This document shows, piece by piece, positions 46,715 to 55,373 of a stretch of 64,000 bases of DNA (positions are counted from its first letter, which is position 1; each line of letters begins with the position of its first letter). The DNA lies in the NCBI GenBank assembly GCA_963795195.1, contig CAWCGU010000006.1, forward strand, positions 1,488,001 through 1,552,000, read 5' to 3'. Source of the stretch: CAWCGU01 sp963795195 (GTDB lineage: Bacteria > Actinomycetota > Thermoleophilia > Solirubrobacterales > 70-9). Below the pieces are notes generated by a model that made no database searches, was not told the DNA's origin, and was given only the letters and a program-made list of their open reading frames with translations. The position numbers and the translations under genes are program-made.

Positions 46715-47494
46715 GTGGATCCGAGTGGACGGCTGGCGCTGGTGACGGGCGCCTCGAGTGGAATCGGGGCCGAGATCGCGCGAGCGCTTGCGGCTCGCGG
46801 CGCCCGGCTGATCCTGGTCGCGCGGACGCGCGAGAAGCTGGAAACGCTGGCGGAGGAGCTTGGCGGCGAGACGATCGTGATGCCCGCCGACCTCTCCGAC
46901 CTCGATGACGTCCGTCGGCTGGCGGCCGACCTGCTCGCGGGGCCCGGCGCCCCCGACATCCTTGTCAACAATGCCGGCGCCGGGCGCTGGCGGGCCGTTG
47001 ACGAGAACGACCCCGGCGAGTCGCTTGACCAGATCAGCCTGCCCTACCTGGCCGCCTTCGAACTGACCCGGGAGTTGGTCGGGGCGATGATCGCGCGGGG
47101 CTCGGGGCAGATCCTCAACATGACTTCGATCGCCGGCTTCATGACGATCCCGGGCGCCAGCGGCTACGCCGTCAGCCGCTGGGCGATGCGGGCGTTCAGC
47201 TATCAGCTGAGCGAGGACCTCAAGGGCACGGGGGTCGGTGCCTCGCTGCTGGTGCCCGCCGAGGTCGACTCGCCGTACTTCGACAACAACCCGGGGTCAA
47301 AGGAGCGAATCCCGAAGATCGGGGCGCTCATCGGAACGATTGAACCGGCGGACGTTGCCCGCGAGGCGGTGGGGCTGATCGAAAGCGAACGCCGCCAATG
47401 GATCATCCCCTGGCGGGGCCGCTGGATGCTGCGCACGACGCCGCCCCCGCTGCTGCGCTGGCTGATCAGCCGTACCGGCTGGCAGCGCGGCTGA
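46715..47494 (+). CDS. Short-chain dehydrogenase/reductase with altered active site
   Basis: A 259-residue SDR from GTG 46715. The cofactor motif VTGASSGIGAEIA and NNAGAG are intact, and the Ser (NMTSIAG) and Tyr (SGYAVSR) are present. The usual Lys of YxxxK is Arg. The C-terminus has a basic/hydrophobic end (IIPWRGRWMLR). Weak or altered oxidoreductase activity is possible. It follows the siroheme gene by 16 bases, perhaps in one transcript. Confidence 0.85.
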   Translation: MDPSGRLALVTGASSGIGAEIARALAARGARLILVARTREKLETLAEELGGETIVMPADLSDLDDVRRLAADLLAGPGAPDILVNNAGAGRWRAVDENDPGESLDQISLPYLAAFELTRELVGAMIARGSGQILNMTSIAGFMTIPGASGYAVSRWAMRAFSYQLSEDLKGTGVGASLLVPAEVDSPYFDNNPGSKERIPKIGALIGTIEPADVAREAVGLIESERRQWIIPWRGRWMLRTTPPPLLRWLISRTGWQRG

Positions 47495-47514
47495 GCGCTC
47501 CCGGGCGCTACCCG

Positions 47515-47973
47515 CTACAGCGAGCAGGCGGCGCCCTGGATCCGCCCCAGCGCCTGGGCGATCAGCTCCGCCTCCTCGCCCGTGATCGAGCCGACGAAGC
47601 TCGTCTCGAGCTCCGCCTCGACGACCGGCCGCATCTCGGCGAAGAGCTTCTCGCCCGCCGGCAGCAGGATCGCATTGCTGACCCGCCGGTCTGTCGGGCA
47701 GGCCCTGCGCTCAACGAGGCCGGCGCTGACGAGGCGGTCGAGGAGTTTGGTGAGGCCGCCGCGGCTGAGGATCATCGCCTCCGCGAGATCGCTCATCCGC
47801 ATCCCCTCTTCCCCGGCGGCCGACAGCGCGTTGAGGAGCTGGTACCAGGCCAGCGGCGGCAGCCCAGCCTCAGTCAGCGCCTCCTGAGCGCGACCGCTGA
47901 CGGCGGCATGCGCCCGGGCCAGCTGATCCCAGGCCGCCAGGTGTTCGGCTGAGAGCGTGATCGTGGAAGCCAT
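47515..47973 (-). CDS. MarR family transcriptional regulator
   Basis: A 152-residue winged-helix dimer. The DNA-binding part shows MRMSDLAEAMILSRGGLTKLLDRL (cited in part: SRGGLTKLLDRL), followed by the wing RRACPTDRRVSNAILLPAG (cited in part: DRRVSNAILLPAG). It is divergent from the YceI gene across a 118-base promoter region with an inverted repeat, so it probably controls both directions. Confidence 0.92.
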   Translation of the reverse strand: MASTITLSAEHLAAWDQLARAHAAVSGRAQEALTEAGLPPLAWYQLLNALSAAGEEGMRMSDLAEAMILSRGGLTKLLDRLVSAGLVERRACPTDRRVSNAILLPAGEKLFAEMRPVVEAELETSFVGSITGEEAELIAQALGRIQGAACSL

Positions 47974-48008
47974 GCACTCATTCTAGACGATTGTTTCGGT
48001 CGCAATAG

Positions 48009-48050
48009 TTGACACAACAAGCATTTCTGCTACATTGCTTTGCGTGTCAA
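48009..48050 (+). promoter_or_regulatory. yceI promoter with inverted-repeat operator
   Basis: TTGACA at 48009-48014 and TACATT at 48031-48036 are separated by 16 bases, a good sigma-70 promoter. TTGACAC at 48009-48015 is repeated in inverse as GTGTCAA at 48044-48050, so the promoter is flanked by two half-sites. The divergent MarR protein is the likely ligand. Confidence 0.65.
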
Positions 48051-48091
48051 GTATTTCCTCAGAAACCAACTAACGCACAAGGAGGCAGCAA

Positions 48092-48637
48092 ATGAGCACC
48101 GAGACGATCCAAAGAGAGGCGATTCCTGCCGGTCGGTGGACCTACGACCCCGGGCATTCGTTCGCCCGCTTCGAGGTCGGCCACGCCGGCATCTCCACCT
48201 TCCGGGGTGGTTTCGGCCAGATCGAGGCGACGCTCGAGGGCGGCGAGGTCGCGAAACTGGTGGGCGCCGTCGAAGTCGCGAGCATCGATGTGGCCGAGGA
48301 GCAGATCAAGGGGCACCTGCTGTCCCCCGAGTTCTTCGATGCAGAGCGCCACCCGCAGGTTCGCTTCACCTCGACCGCCATCGAGGCGACGGAAGAGGGA
48401 GAGGTCAGCCTTCGCGGTGACCTGCAGATCCGCGACAACACCCACGAGGTCACCGCCACCGGCCGCTACGGCGTTGCGGACTTCGGCGTCGAGAAGCTCG
48501 GACTCTCGCTCGAAGCCTCAATCAACCGCTCTGAGTTCGGCATGGACTGGCAGATGGAGCTGCCCAGCGGCGGCAACGCACTCGAGTACGAGGTCAAGCT
48601 GATCGTCGAGCTCGAGTTCGTCAAGGACGCCGAGTAG
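48092..48637 (+). CDS. YceI family protein (lipocalin-like isoprenoid-binding fold)
   Basis: A 181-residue beta-barrel protein. The start ATG 48092 has a strong AAGGAGG upstream. Family signatures are WTYDPGHSFARFEVGHAGIS (cited in part: GHSFARFEVGHAGIS), HLLSPEFFDAERHPQ and LRGDLQIRDNTHEVT. YceI proteins bind long-chain lipids such as isoprenoid quinones; no signal peptide is visible, so it is probably cytoplasmic. Its product stops 2 bases before the FMN reductase start. A role in stress or quinone metabolism is inferred from family and neighbours. Confidence 0.92.
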   Translation: MSTETIQREAIPAGRWTYDPGHSFARFEVGHAGISTFRGGFGQIEATLEGGEVAKLVGAVEVASIDVAEEQIKGHLLSPEFFDAERHPQVRFTSTAIEATEEGEVSLRGDLQIRDNTHEVTATGRYGVADFGVEKLGLSLEASINRSEFGMDWQMELPSGGNALEYEVKLIVELEFVKDAE

Positions 48638-48639
48638 CG

Positions 48640-49215
48640 ATGCGCATCCTCGGAATCTCGGGCAGCCTGCGTCGCGATTCCATCAACTCCGCGCTGCTGC
48701 GGGTAGCCGCCGAGCGGCTGCCCGCGGGCGCGGAGCTCGAGTTGTTCACCGGGCTCGCTGACATCCCGCCCTACAACGGGGACGACGACCTCGGCGCCGG
48801 CCCCGCGGCGGTCGCTTCCCTGCGCGAGGCGATCCGCGACGCCGATGCCGTCCTGATCGCGACGCCCGAATACAACAGCTCGATCCCCGGCCAGCTCAAG
48901 AACGCTCTCGACTGGGCCTCCCGGCCGGCCGGCCAAAGCGTGCTGCGCGACCTGCCGCTGGCGGTGGTCGGCGCGAGCACGGGGATGTTCGGGGCGGTCT
49001 GGGCCCAGGCCGAGACCCGCAAGATCGCGAAGGCGATCGGCGCCAGGGTGATCGAGGCGGAGCTGCCCGTGGGGCACGCCGGTGAGCGACTCGACGAGTC
49101 GGGCCGGCTCGAGCTCGACCCCGAGCTGAGCGCGCGGTTCGAGCAGATCCTCCTCGGCCTGGCGAGGCTCGCCGACGGTCACGAGGCTTCGACGATGGAC
49201 CTGGTCGCTGCCTAG
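48640..49215 (+). CDS. NADPH-dependent FMN reductase/quinone reductase
   Basis: A 191-residue flavodoxin-like reductase. LGISGSLRRDSINSALL binds FMN phosphate, TPEYNSSIPGQLKNALDW is the signature loop, and VVGASTGMFGAVWAQ lies in the FMN fold. Members reduce quinones, chromate or azo compounds. The gene follows YceI at once, so the MarR-YceI-reductase set looks like a redox or quinone-stress operon. Confidence 0.9.
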   Translation: MRILGISGSLRRDSINSALLRVAAERLPAGAELELFTGLADIPPYNGDDDLGAGPAAVASLREAIRDADAVLIATPEYNSSIPGQLKNALDWASRPAGQSVLRDLPLAVVGASTGMFGAVWAQAETRKIAKAIGARVIEAELPVGHAGERLDESGRLELDPELSARFEQILLGLARLADGHEASTMDLVAA

Positions 49216-49250
49216 GGCGCCGCTGCCGAGCGTTGGCATACGCTGCGGGC

Positions 49251-50573
49251 GTGAGCGACGACGAGGGGGCACCTTCCGCGACGGCGGCTGGACCTCAGCC
49301 TGAGGCGATTGCACACGCTCGGGCGACCAGGGGCCGCCACTTCGGCGCGCTGCTTCGCAGCCCGCTTGCTCTGATCGGGGTCGTCGTGGTGACGGTCGCC
49401 GCGGGCGGAATCGTGGTGGCGCTGGTCAGCCCGGTTGCAGGAGCCGGCACCGCCGCCGTTGCAATGCTTGTCGCCCTCCTGGTCGTATGGCTGATAGCCG
49501 GTTCGCGGGCCGAGGATGAGTTCCACCGCAGCTACGCGGCGCAGCGCTCCCTCACCGGCGGCCCCGGGAAGTGCGCCCTGCCAACTGCCTCGGGGCTGCT
49601 GGGCCGAGGCGTTCGCCGCTACGCCGAAGCGGCCTGGGGCGGCACGCTGCCGGGAGGGCTCGAGGGCGTGTTGGCGCTCTACACCTATGAGACCGAGACC
49701 CGGGACCACAAGGGCAACAAGCAGGTCTCCTACCACCGCTTCACCGTCGTGCTCGCCGAGATCCCCGGGGCCCACGCCTTCGTCAGTGAGCTTGCCTGTC
49801 AGCGGCGGGCGGGGTTTCGCTTCCTGGACTCGGCCGAGGACGTGTTCAGAAACCGCCGGCGGGTCGAGACCGAAAGCATCGCCCTCGACGAACGCTTCGA
49901 GATCTTCATCGGCGAGCACGACGAAATGGGGCGCGCCCGCCAAATCCTCTCTCCCACGTTCATCGATTGGCTCTCCAGCGAGAGCGAGGAACTCGCCTTC
50001 GAGCTGGACGGCGGCATGCTGGTCGCCAACATCGAGGGCCATCACGACTCCGTCGCGGAGCTTGACGGCCTCTGCGAGGTGGCTGCCAAGATCGCGACGC
50101 GCTTAAAGGAGGAGGTGGCCGAGTCGGTGCCCGCGTCCGGCGTCGGGCGCTTCGACCCGCGGGCCGTCGCGAAACCGGCCGAGACCGGAGCCACCGGTGC
50201 AACCGATAGCTCCAGGGTGATCGGGGTGCTGGGAGCGATCGTGCTCGTCGTCGCGGCCTGCATCGGCGGGCTCAGCGCGCTCGCCGAGGAAACCGACGAG
50301 AACCGGGAGTCCGGTCCGCGCGTCGGCTTCGCCGTCAATCAAGGTCCGAGGGTCAAGACCCTCGACGACGAGCTGATTCCGGCGTTCGGCCGGAACGGCC
50401 GCGCGGACATCGTCGACCTCTACGCGACCGGAATCCGCGCCGGAGACGTCAACCTCTGGGCGCTCGACGCGGTTCGGCGCGGCCTGATCGAGCTGAGGCC
50501 CGCCGGCTACACGCTGACCAAGGAGGGCGAGAAGCTGGCGAAGGAGCTCGGCATCTTTGGGCCGGCCCGCTGA
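49251..50573 (+). CDS. Membrane protein of unknown function with C-terminal wing-like segment
   Basis: A 440-residue protein starting at GTG 49251. Two adjacent transmembrane segments lie at about residues 36-80, then a cytoplasmic-looking domain of ~230 residues, then a third membrane segment at about 324-344. The C-terminal ~70 residues (AVRRGLIELRPAGYTLTKEG) resemble a small winged-helix or DNA-binding-like module. No known family was recognised. It may be an envelope-stress or regulatory protein. Confidence 0.7.
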   Translation: MSDDEGAPSATAAGPQPEAIAHARATRGRHFGALLRSPLALIGVVVVTVAAGGIVVALVSPVAGAGTAAVAMLVALLVVWLIAGSRAEDEFHRSYAAQRSLTGGPGKCALPTASGLLGRGVRRYAEAAWGGTLPGGLEGVLALYTYETETRDHKGNKQVSYHRFTVVLAEIPGAHAFVSELACQRRAGFRFLDSAEDVFRNRRRVETESIALDERFEIFIGEHDEMGRARQILSPTFIDWLSSESEELAFELDGGMLVANIEGHHDSVAELDGLCEVAAKIATRLKEEVAESVPASGVGRFDPRAVAKPAETGATGATDSSRVIGVLGAIVLVVAACIGGLSALAEETDENRESGPRVGFAVNQGPRVKTLDDELIPAFGRNGRADIVDLYATGIRAGDVNLWALDAVRRGLIELRPAGYTLTKEGEKLAKELGIFGPAR

Positions 50574-50602
50574 CTATTGAAAGGCCCCGGACGCCTCGGA
50601 CA

Positions 50603-51424
50603 TCAAGCCGGGATCGCGTAGATCGCAACCGCGGCGAAATGCGTCACCGCCGCTGCGATCACGAGCGCGTGGAAGACCTCGTGGTAGCCGAACACAGCCG
50701 GTCTCGGATCCGGGCTCTGGCGCGCGTAGACGATCGCGCCGGCGGTGTAGAGGACGCCGCCGACCGCGATCAGGATCGCCGCTCCGATGCCGGCCTCGAT
50801 CAGGATCGCCGGGAAGCCGAGAGCGCCGATCCAGCCGACGGCGAGGTAGACGATCACCGCCACCCATTTCGGTGCGTCGACCCAGATCAGCTCGACGACG
50901 ATGCCGGCGGCGGCGCCGGACCAGACCGCGATCAGCAGTGCCGTCGCGAAGGGCCCCTCCATGACCAGCAGTGCGAATGGGGTCAGGGTGCCGGCGATCA
51001 GCAGGAAGATCATCGAGTGGTCGAGGCGGCGCATCCAGCGGCGCGCCCCGGGGCGCTTCCAGTTGACGCGGTGATATAGCGCGCTGGTTCCGAGCAACAG
51101 GGCCAGCGACCCGGCATAGATGGCCGCGGCGAGCTGGGCCTTGCCTTCCGGCGCGGCGATGACGAGGATCGCGCCGGCGACGACGGCGACGAAGAACGCC
51201 CACTCGTGCGAGACGCCCCGCAACCGCGGCTTGACCTTGGCCATCGCCTCGCCGGCGGCTGCCTTGGCCTCCGCGACGCGCTCAGCCGTTGCGGCCTTGG
51301 CGTCGGCGACCGCCTCTCCCGCCGCGTTGGCCGCTTCGGACATCCGCTCGCCGGCGTTTGCCCTGGCACCGGCGAAACGCTCCTGCGCCGTATCCAGGCG
51401 TCCCTTGAAGTCGTCCTTCGTCAT
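50603..51424 (-). CDS. Hemolysin III/TrhA (PAQR-type) membrane protein with helical N-terminus
   Basis: A 273-residue protein. Residues about 1-70 are a charged amphipathic helix with AxxAGEA/ERVAEAKAA repeats (apolipoprotein- or LEA-like), which most family members lack. The rest has seven hydrophobic segments and the metal-ligand set SALYH, LDHS and YHEVFHALV. The ATG at 51424 is preferred; longer frames run into a repeat. Despite the name, family members are usually membrane homeostasis proteins, not toxins. Confidence 0.88.
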   Translation of the reverse strand: MTKDDFKGRLDTAQERFAGARANAGERMSEAANAAGEAVADAKAATAERVAEAKAAAGEAMAKVKPRLRGVSHEWAFFVAVVAGAILVIAAPEGKAQLAAAIYAGSLALLLGTSALYHRVNWKRPGARRWMRRLDHSMIFLLIAGTLTPFALLVMEGPFATALLIAVWSGAAAGIVVELIWVDAPKWVAVIVYLAVGWIGALGFPAILIEAGIGAAILIAVGGVLYTAGAIVYARQSPDPRPAVFGYHEVFHALVIAAAVTHFAAVAIYAIPA

Positions 51425-51470
51425 CTGCCCGAAGCAGCGTACCCGCATTTGGAGCCACATGTATGAACCC

Positions 51471-51500
51471 TTCCCTAAAGGGGTCAGACCCTTTAGGGAA
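51471..51500. repeat. REP-like palindrome
   Basis: TTCCCTAAAGGG and CCCTTTAGGGAA form a perfect 12-bp stem with loop GTCAGA. GGGGTCAGACCC-type palindromes are dispersed in many bacterial genomes and are often linked to RAYT transposases. None was seen nearby. It may also terminate or separate the divergent transcripts. Confidence 0.65.
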
Positions 51501-51503
51501 CTC

Positions 51504-51527
51504 CCACACACTATATCTAGTGTGTGG
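51504..51527. promoter_or_regulatory. NrdR box
   Basis: The core ACACTATATCTAGTGT at 51508-51523 matches the NrdR-box consensus (ACACwATATATwGTGT) at all but one central base. Perfect 10-bp arms CCACACACTA/TAGTGTGTGG surround it. It lies about 45 bases upstream of nrdR, so NrdR probably represses its own operon and nrdJ. Confidence 0.88.
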
Positions 51528-51569
51528 ATGAGAGGAGGAAAACACCAGCTGCTAGTAGAATACGGATGC

Positions 51570-52040
51570 ATGAAGTGTCCGAACTGCAGATCGGGAACCC
51601 GTGTCGTGGAGACCCGCGCCGCGTCGGGAGGCACCGCGGTGCGGCGACGGCGGGAGTGTTCGGCCTGCGATCGGCGCTTCACCACCTTCGAACGCCTGCA
51701 GGAAACGCCGCTCTATGTAGTGAAGCGCGATGGCGGGCAAGAGCCCTTCGATCGCGAAAAGCTTCGTAGGGCGCTGCTCGGCGCGACCCACAAGCGCGCG
51801 GTCCCGCGCTCGGAGATCGAGCGGATCGTGACCCGGATCGAGGCAGAGCTCGTCAGCGGCGAGGGCGGGTTCGGCGCCGAGCAGATCGGCCGGCTCGTGC
51901 TCGCCGAGCTGCGCGAACTCGACTACGGCGCCTATCTCCAGTTCGCCGGGACGATGCCCGGCGTAAGTGAATCAGTAAACCCCGAAATTGCGGCGTCGGC
52001 CGCGGCGGGTTCCGTCCGGTTCGAGGAGCATGGTTCGTAG
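51570..52040 (+). CDS. nrdR: Transcriptional repressor NrdR
   Basis: A 156-residue repressor. The N-terminal zinc ribbon has MKCPNCRSG and ECSACDRRF. The ATP-cone follows with TFERLQETPLYVVKRDG and EPFDREKLRRALL. It senses adenine nucleotides and represses ribonucleotide reductase genes through NrdR boxes such as the one just upstream. The gene precedes nrdJ with 33 bases between. Confidence 0.96.
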   Translation: MKCPNCRSGTRVVETRAASGGTAVRRRRECSACDRRFTTFERLQETPLYVVKRDGGQEPFDREKLRRALLGATHKRAVPRSEIERIVTRIEAELVSGEGGFGAEQIGRLVLAELRELDYGAYLQFAGTMPGVSESVNPEIAASAAAGSVRFEEHGS

Positions 52041-52073
52041 TTCCCGCCGAAACCGCCACGAGAGGAAGATTTG

Positions 52074-54895
52074 ATGTCTGAAGTCGCTGCAAACCACGCT
52101 CTTAACGATCTCGATGGACTGACCGTCCAGCGCCGTTTCACCACTCCCGGGGTCCATCCGTTCGACCAGGTCGAGTGGGAGCAGCGTGACGCGGTGATCG
52201 GCGATCCGGCCAACCCCGCCTTCGAGCAGCGCGGCGTCGAGTTCCCGAAGACTGGTCGCAGAACGCAACCAACATCGTCGCCCAGAAGTACTTCCGGGGA
52301 AGCCTCGACGCACCCGAACGGGAGGGCTCCGTCAAGACGATGATCTCGCGCGTCGCCGGGCGCATCGCCGAGTGGGGTCGCGAGGGCGGCTACTTCGCCA
52401 GCGACGAGGACGCCGACGCCTTCGAGATGGAGCTGACCTACATCCTCCTCAACCAGCAGGCGGCCTTCAACTCGCCGGTCTGGTTCAACGTCGGCTGGAA
52501 GCTCGGCGCCGAGCAGTGCAGCGCCTGCTTCATCCTCTCGGTCGAGGACACGATGGAGTCGATCCTCGACTGGAACACCCAGGAGGGAATCATCTTCAAG
52601 GGCGGCTCGGGCTCCGGCATCAACCTCTCGAAGATCCGCGGCTCGATGGAGCAGCTCTCCAAGGGCGGGATCGCCTCCGGCCCGGTCAGCTTCATGCGCG
52701 GCGCCGACTCCTGGGCGGGCGCGATCAAGTCCGGCGGCGGCACCCGTCGCGCGGCGAAGATGGTCGTCCTCGACGTCGACCATCCCGACGTCGAGCACTT
52801 CATTCGCTGCAAGGCCGCCGAGGAGGACAAGGCCGCGGCGCTGCGTGACGCCGGCTACGACATGCGGCTGGACTCCGAGGCCTTCTCGTCGGTCCAGTTC
52901 CAGAACGCCAACAACTCCGTGCGCGTCACCGACGCCTTCATGCAGGCGGTCGCCGACGACGCCGACTGGGACCTGATCGGCCGCGCCGACGGCGCCGTCG
53001 TCAAGACCGTCAAGGCCCGCGAGTTGATGAACCAGATCGCCGAGGCGGCCTGGCGCTGCGCCGATCCCGGCGTCCAGTACGACACGATCATCAACGACTG
53101 GCACACCTGCCCCGAGTCGGGCCGGATCAACGCCTCGAATCCGTGCTCGGAATACATGCACGTGGACGACTCGGCCTGCAACCTCGCCTCACTCAACCTG
53201 ATGCGCTTCCGCAACGCCGACGGCTCCTTCAAGGTCGCCGACTTCGAGCACGCCGTCGACATCGTCTTCCTGGCACAGGAGATCGTCGTCGGGCCGTCGA
53301 GCTACCCGACCGAGAAGATCGGCCGCAACGCCCGCGCCTTCCGCCAGCTCGGCCTCGGCTACGCCAACCTCGGCGCGCTGCTGATGGCCGACGGGCTCCC
53401 CTACGACTCCGACGAGGGCCGCAACGTCGCCGCCGCCATCACCTCGCTGATGACCGGCCGCGGCTACCGCAAGTCGGCTGAGGTCGCCGCCGCGATGGGC
53501 TCCTACGACGAGTACGAGCGCAACCGCGAGCCGCACAACAAGGTGATGCGGATGCATCGCGACGCCGCCTACGAGGTCGACGGCGAGGGCGTCGGCGAGG
53601 AGCTGCTCGCCGCGTCACGGCAGGTCTGGGACGACGCCGTCGAGCTGGGTGAGGAGCACGGCTACCGCAACGCCCAGGCGACGGTGCTGGCCCCAACCGG
53701 GACGATCAGCTTCCTGATGGACTGCGACACGACCGGCATCGAGCCCGACTTCTCGCTGGTCAAGTTCAAGGAGCTGGTCGGCGGCGGTCAGATGACGATC
53801 GTCAACCAGACCGTGCCGATGGCGCTCCAGACGCTCGGTTACACCCAGAACGAGGTCGAGCAGATCGTCGCCTACATCAACGACAAGGCGACGATCATCG
53901 GTGCTCCGGGCCTGAAGGACGAGCACCTGCCCGTCTTCGACGTGGCTGTCGGCGAGCGCGCGATCTCTCACATGGGCCACATCAAGATGATGGCCGCGAC
54001 TCAGCCGTTCCTCTCGGGTGCGATCTCGAAGACCGTCAACCTGCCCGAGTCGGCGACGGTCGCCGACATCGCCGACGCCTACATCCAGGGCTGGAGCAAC
54101 GGGCTCAAGGCGCTTGCGATCTACCGCGACGGCTCGAAGACGGCGCAGGCGCTGAAGACCGACGCCGGTGACGCCGACGAGGCCGAGGCCGAGGTCGCCG
54201 CACCCGCTCCGGCCCGGCGCAAGATGCCGAAGGAGCGCCAGTCGATCACGCACAAGTTCTCGATCGCGGGTCACGAGGGCTACATCACGGCCGGCAAGTA
54301 CGAGGACGGCACGCTCGGCGAGATCTTCCTGACCGACATCGGCAAGGAGGGCTCGACGCTACGCGGGATGATGAACGCGTTCGCGACCTCGGTCTCGATC
54401 GGGCTGCAGTACGGCGTCCCGCTCGAGATCCTCGTCGACAAGTTCAGCTACATGCGCTTCGACCCGGAGGGCATCACCGGCAACCCGGAGATCCCGTTCG
54501 CCAAGTCGATGCCCGACTACATCATGCGCTGGCTGGCGAGCCGCTTCATCGACGACGTCGACGAGCTCGAGGCGCTCGGGATCATGACCCCGGCGGTACG
54601 CGCCCGCAAGGAGGCCCAGCAGGCGCTCTTCAGCGACGAGGGCCCGGCGCCGACCGAGCAGGGCGAGGGAAATGGCAACGGGAACGGACACGCCAACGGT
54701 GGCGCGGCGAACCCGCAGGCCACCGCCAAGCCGGCCGCGCCGACGACGGCGCTGACCGACTCTCCCCCGGTCCGCCCGGCCAGGCTCGCCGGCCGCGACC
54801 TCGGCCCCGCCTGTGAGCAGTGCGGCGGCATGATGCAGCGCACGGGCTCCTGTTACACCTGCTCGAGCTGCGGCAACAACACCGGCTGCGGCTGA
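52074..54895 (+). CDS. nrdJ: Vitamin B12-dependent (class II) ribonucleoside-diphosphate reductase, one frame break
   Basis: A protein of about 939 residues that reduces ribonucleotides using adenosylcobalamin. Family signatures are AAFNSPVWFNVG, CSACFILSVEDTM with an active Cys, NPCSEYMH with the radical-generating Cys, and APTGTISFLMDCDTTGIEPDF (cited in part: APTGTISFLM). The C-terminal Cys-rich tail is CEQCGGMM and CYTCSSCG. The N-terminal ~60 residues are in one frame to about 52250 (FEQRGVEFPK) and the rest is in the +1 frame (WSQNATNIV). One missing base explains this. Since the enzyme is essential, sequencing error is likely. Confidence 0.9.
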
Positions 54896-54924
54896 GAGGG
54901 CTCGCGCCCCGGCGTTCGAGGACC

Positions 54925-54952
54925 GCGGGCGGTCGCGGAAAAGATCGCCCGC
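54925..54952. terminator. Hairpin between convergent nrdJ and the lipoprotein gene
   Basis: GCGGGCG and CGCCCGC form a 7-bp stem, extendable by two more pairs, around a 14-base loop containing AAAA. It follows the nrdJ stop and lies before the lipoprotein stop on the other strand. Confidence 0.55.
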
Positions 54953-54959
54953 ATCGCCG

Positions 54960-55301
54960 CTAACCCAGCGAGACGATTTTCGTGATCGTCCCCTGCGCGA
55001 CGGCGACGTTGATCCGGTCTGGATTGAAGTCCAACGTCACCGCGAGCTGCTCGCCGTCTTCTACGACGACCCGCACCTCGCAGCCATGATCCTCGGCGGT
55101 GGCTGAGGCCTGATCGACGGTTTCGCCGACCAGCATCGCGGTTTCCAGAGCGTCCTCTGCGCCTCCCTCGGGGCAGGTCAGTCCCGCTGCTGAGGTGGTC
55201 GAGGTGGTTGAAGAGTCCGTGGCATCGTCCCCGCCGCAGCCGGCCGAGATGGCGAGCGCCAACGCGGCCGCCAATGTCAGCGAAATCTGGATCGCGCTCA
55301 C
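54960..55301 (-). CDS. I78-type peptidase inhibitor-like lipoprotein
   Basis: A 113-residue lipoprotein. The signal ends in the lipobox ISAGC, then a Ser/Thr linker. Residues about 45-110 resemble the I78 inhibitor fold, with MLVGETVDQASATAEDHG, RVVVEDGEQL, FNPDRINVAV and a closing Gly. The gene is 72 bases downstream of the M28 peptidase on the same strand. A peptidase-inhibitor or immunity-like role is inferred. Confidence 0.65.
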   Translation of the reverse strand: MSAIQISLTLAAALALAISAGCGGDDATDSSTTSTTSAAGLTCPEGGAEDALETAMLVGETVDQASATAEDHGCEVRVVVEDGEQLAVTLDFNPDRINVAVAQGTITKIVSLG

Positions 55302-55373
55302 CGAGACTGCCTATGGCTATACAGCTTGGTGGTCGAGGGTGGTCCGAGCACCCCGGCCATCACACCCCGGCCA

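Noticed and set aside
50603..51424. Hemolysin toxin function
   Set aside because: Despite the family name, the sequence is a PAQR/TrhA-like membrane protein with metal ligands. Nothing indicates a toxin.
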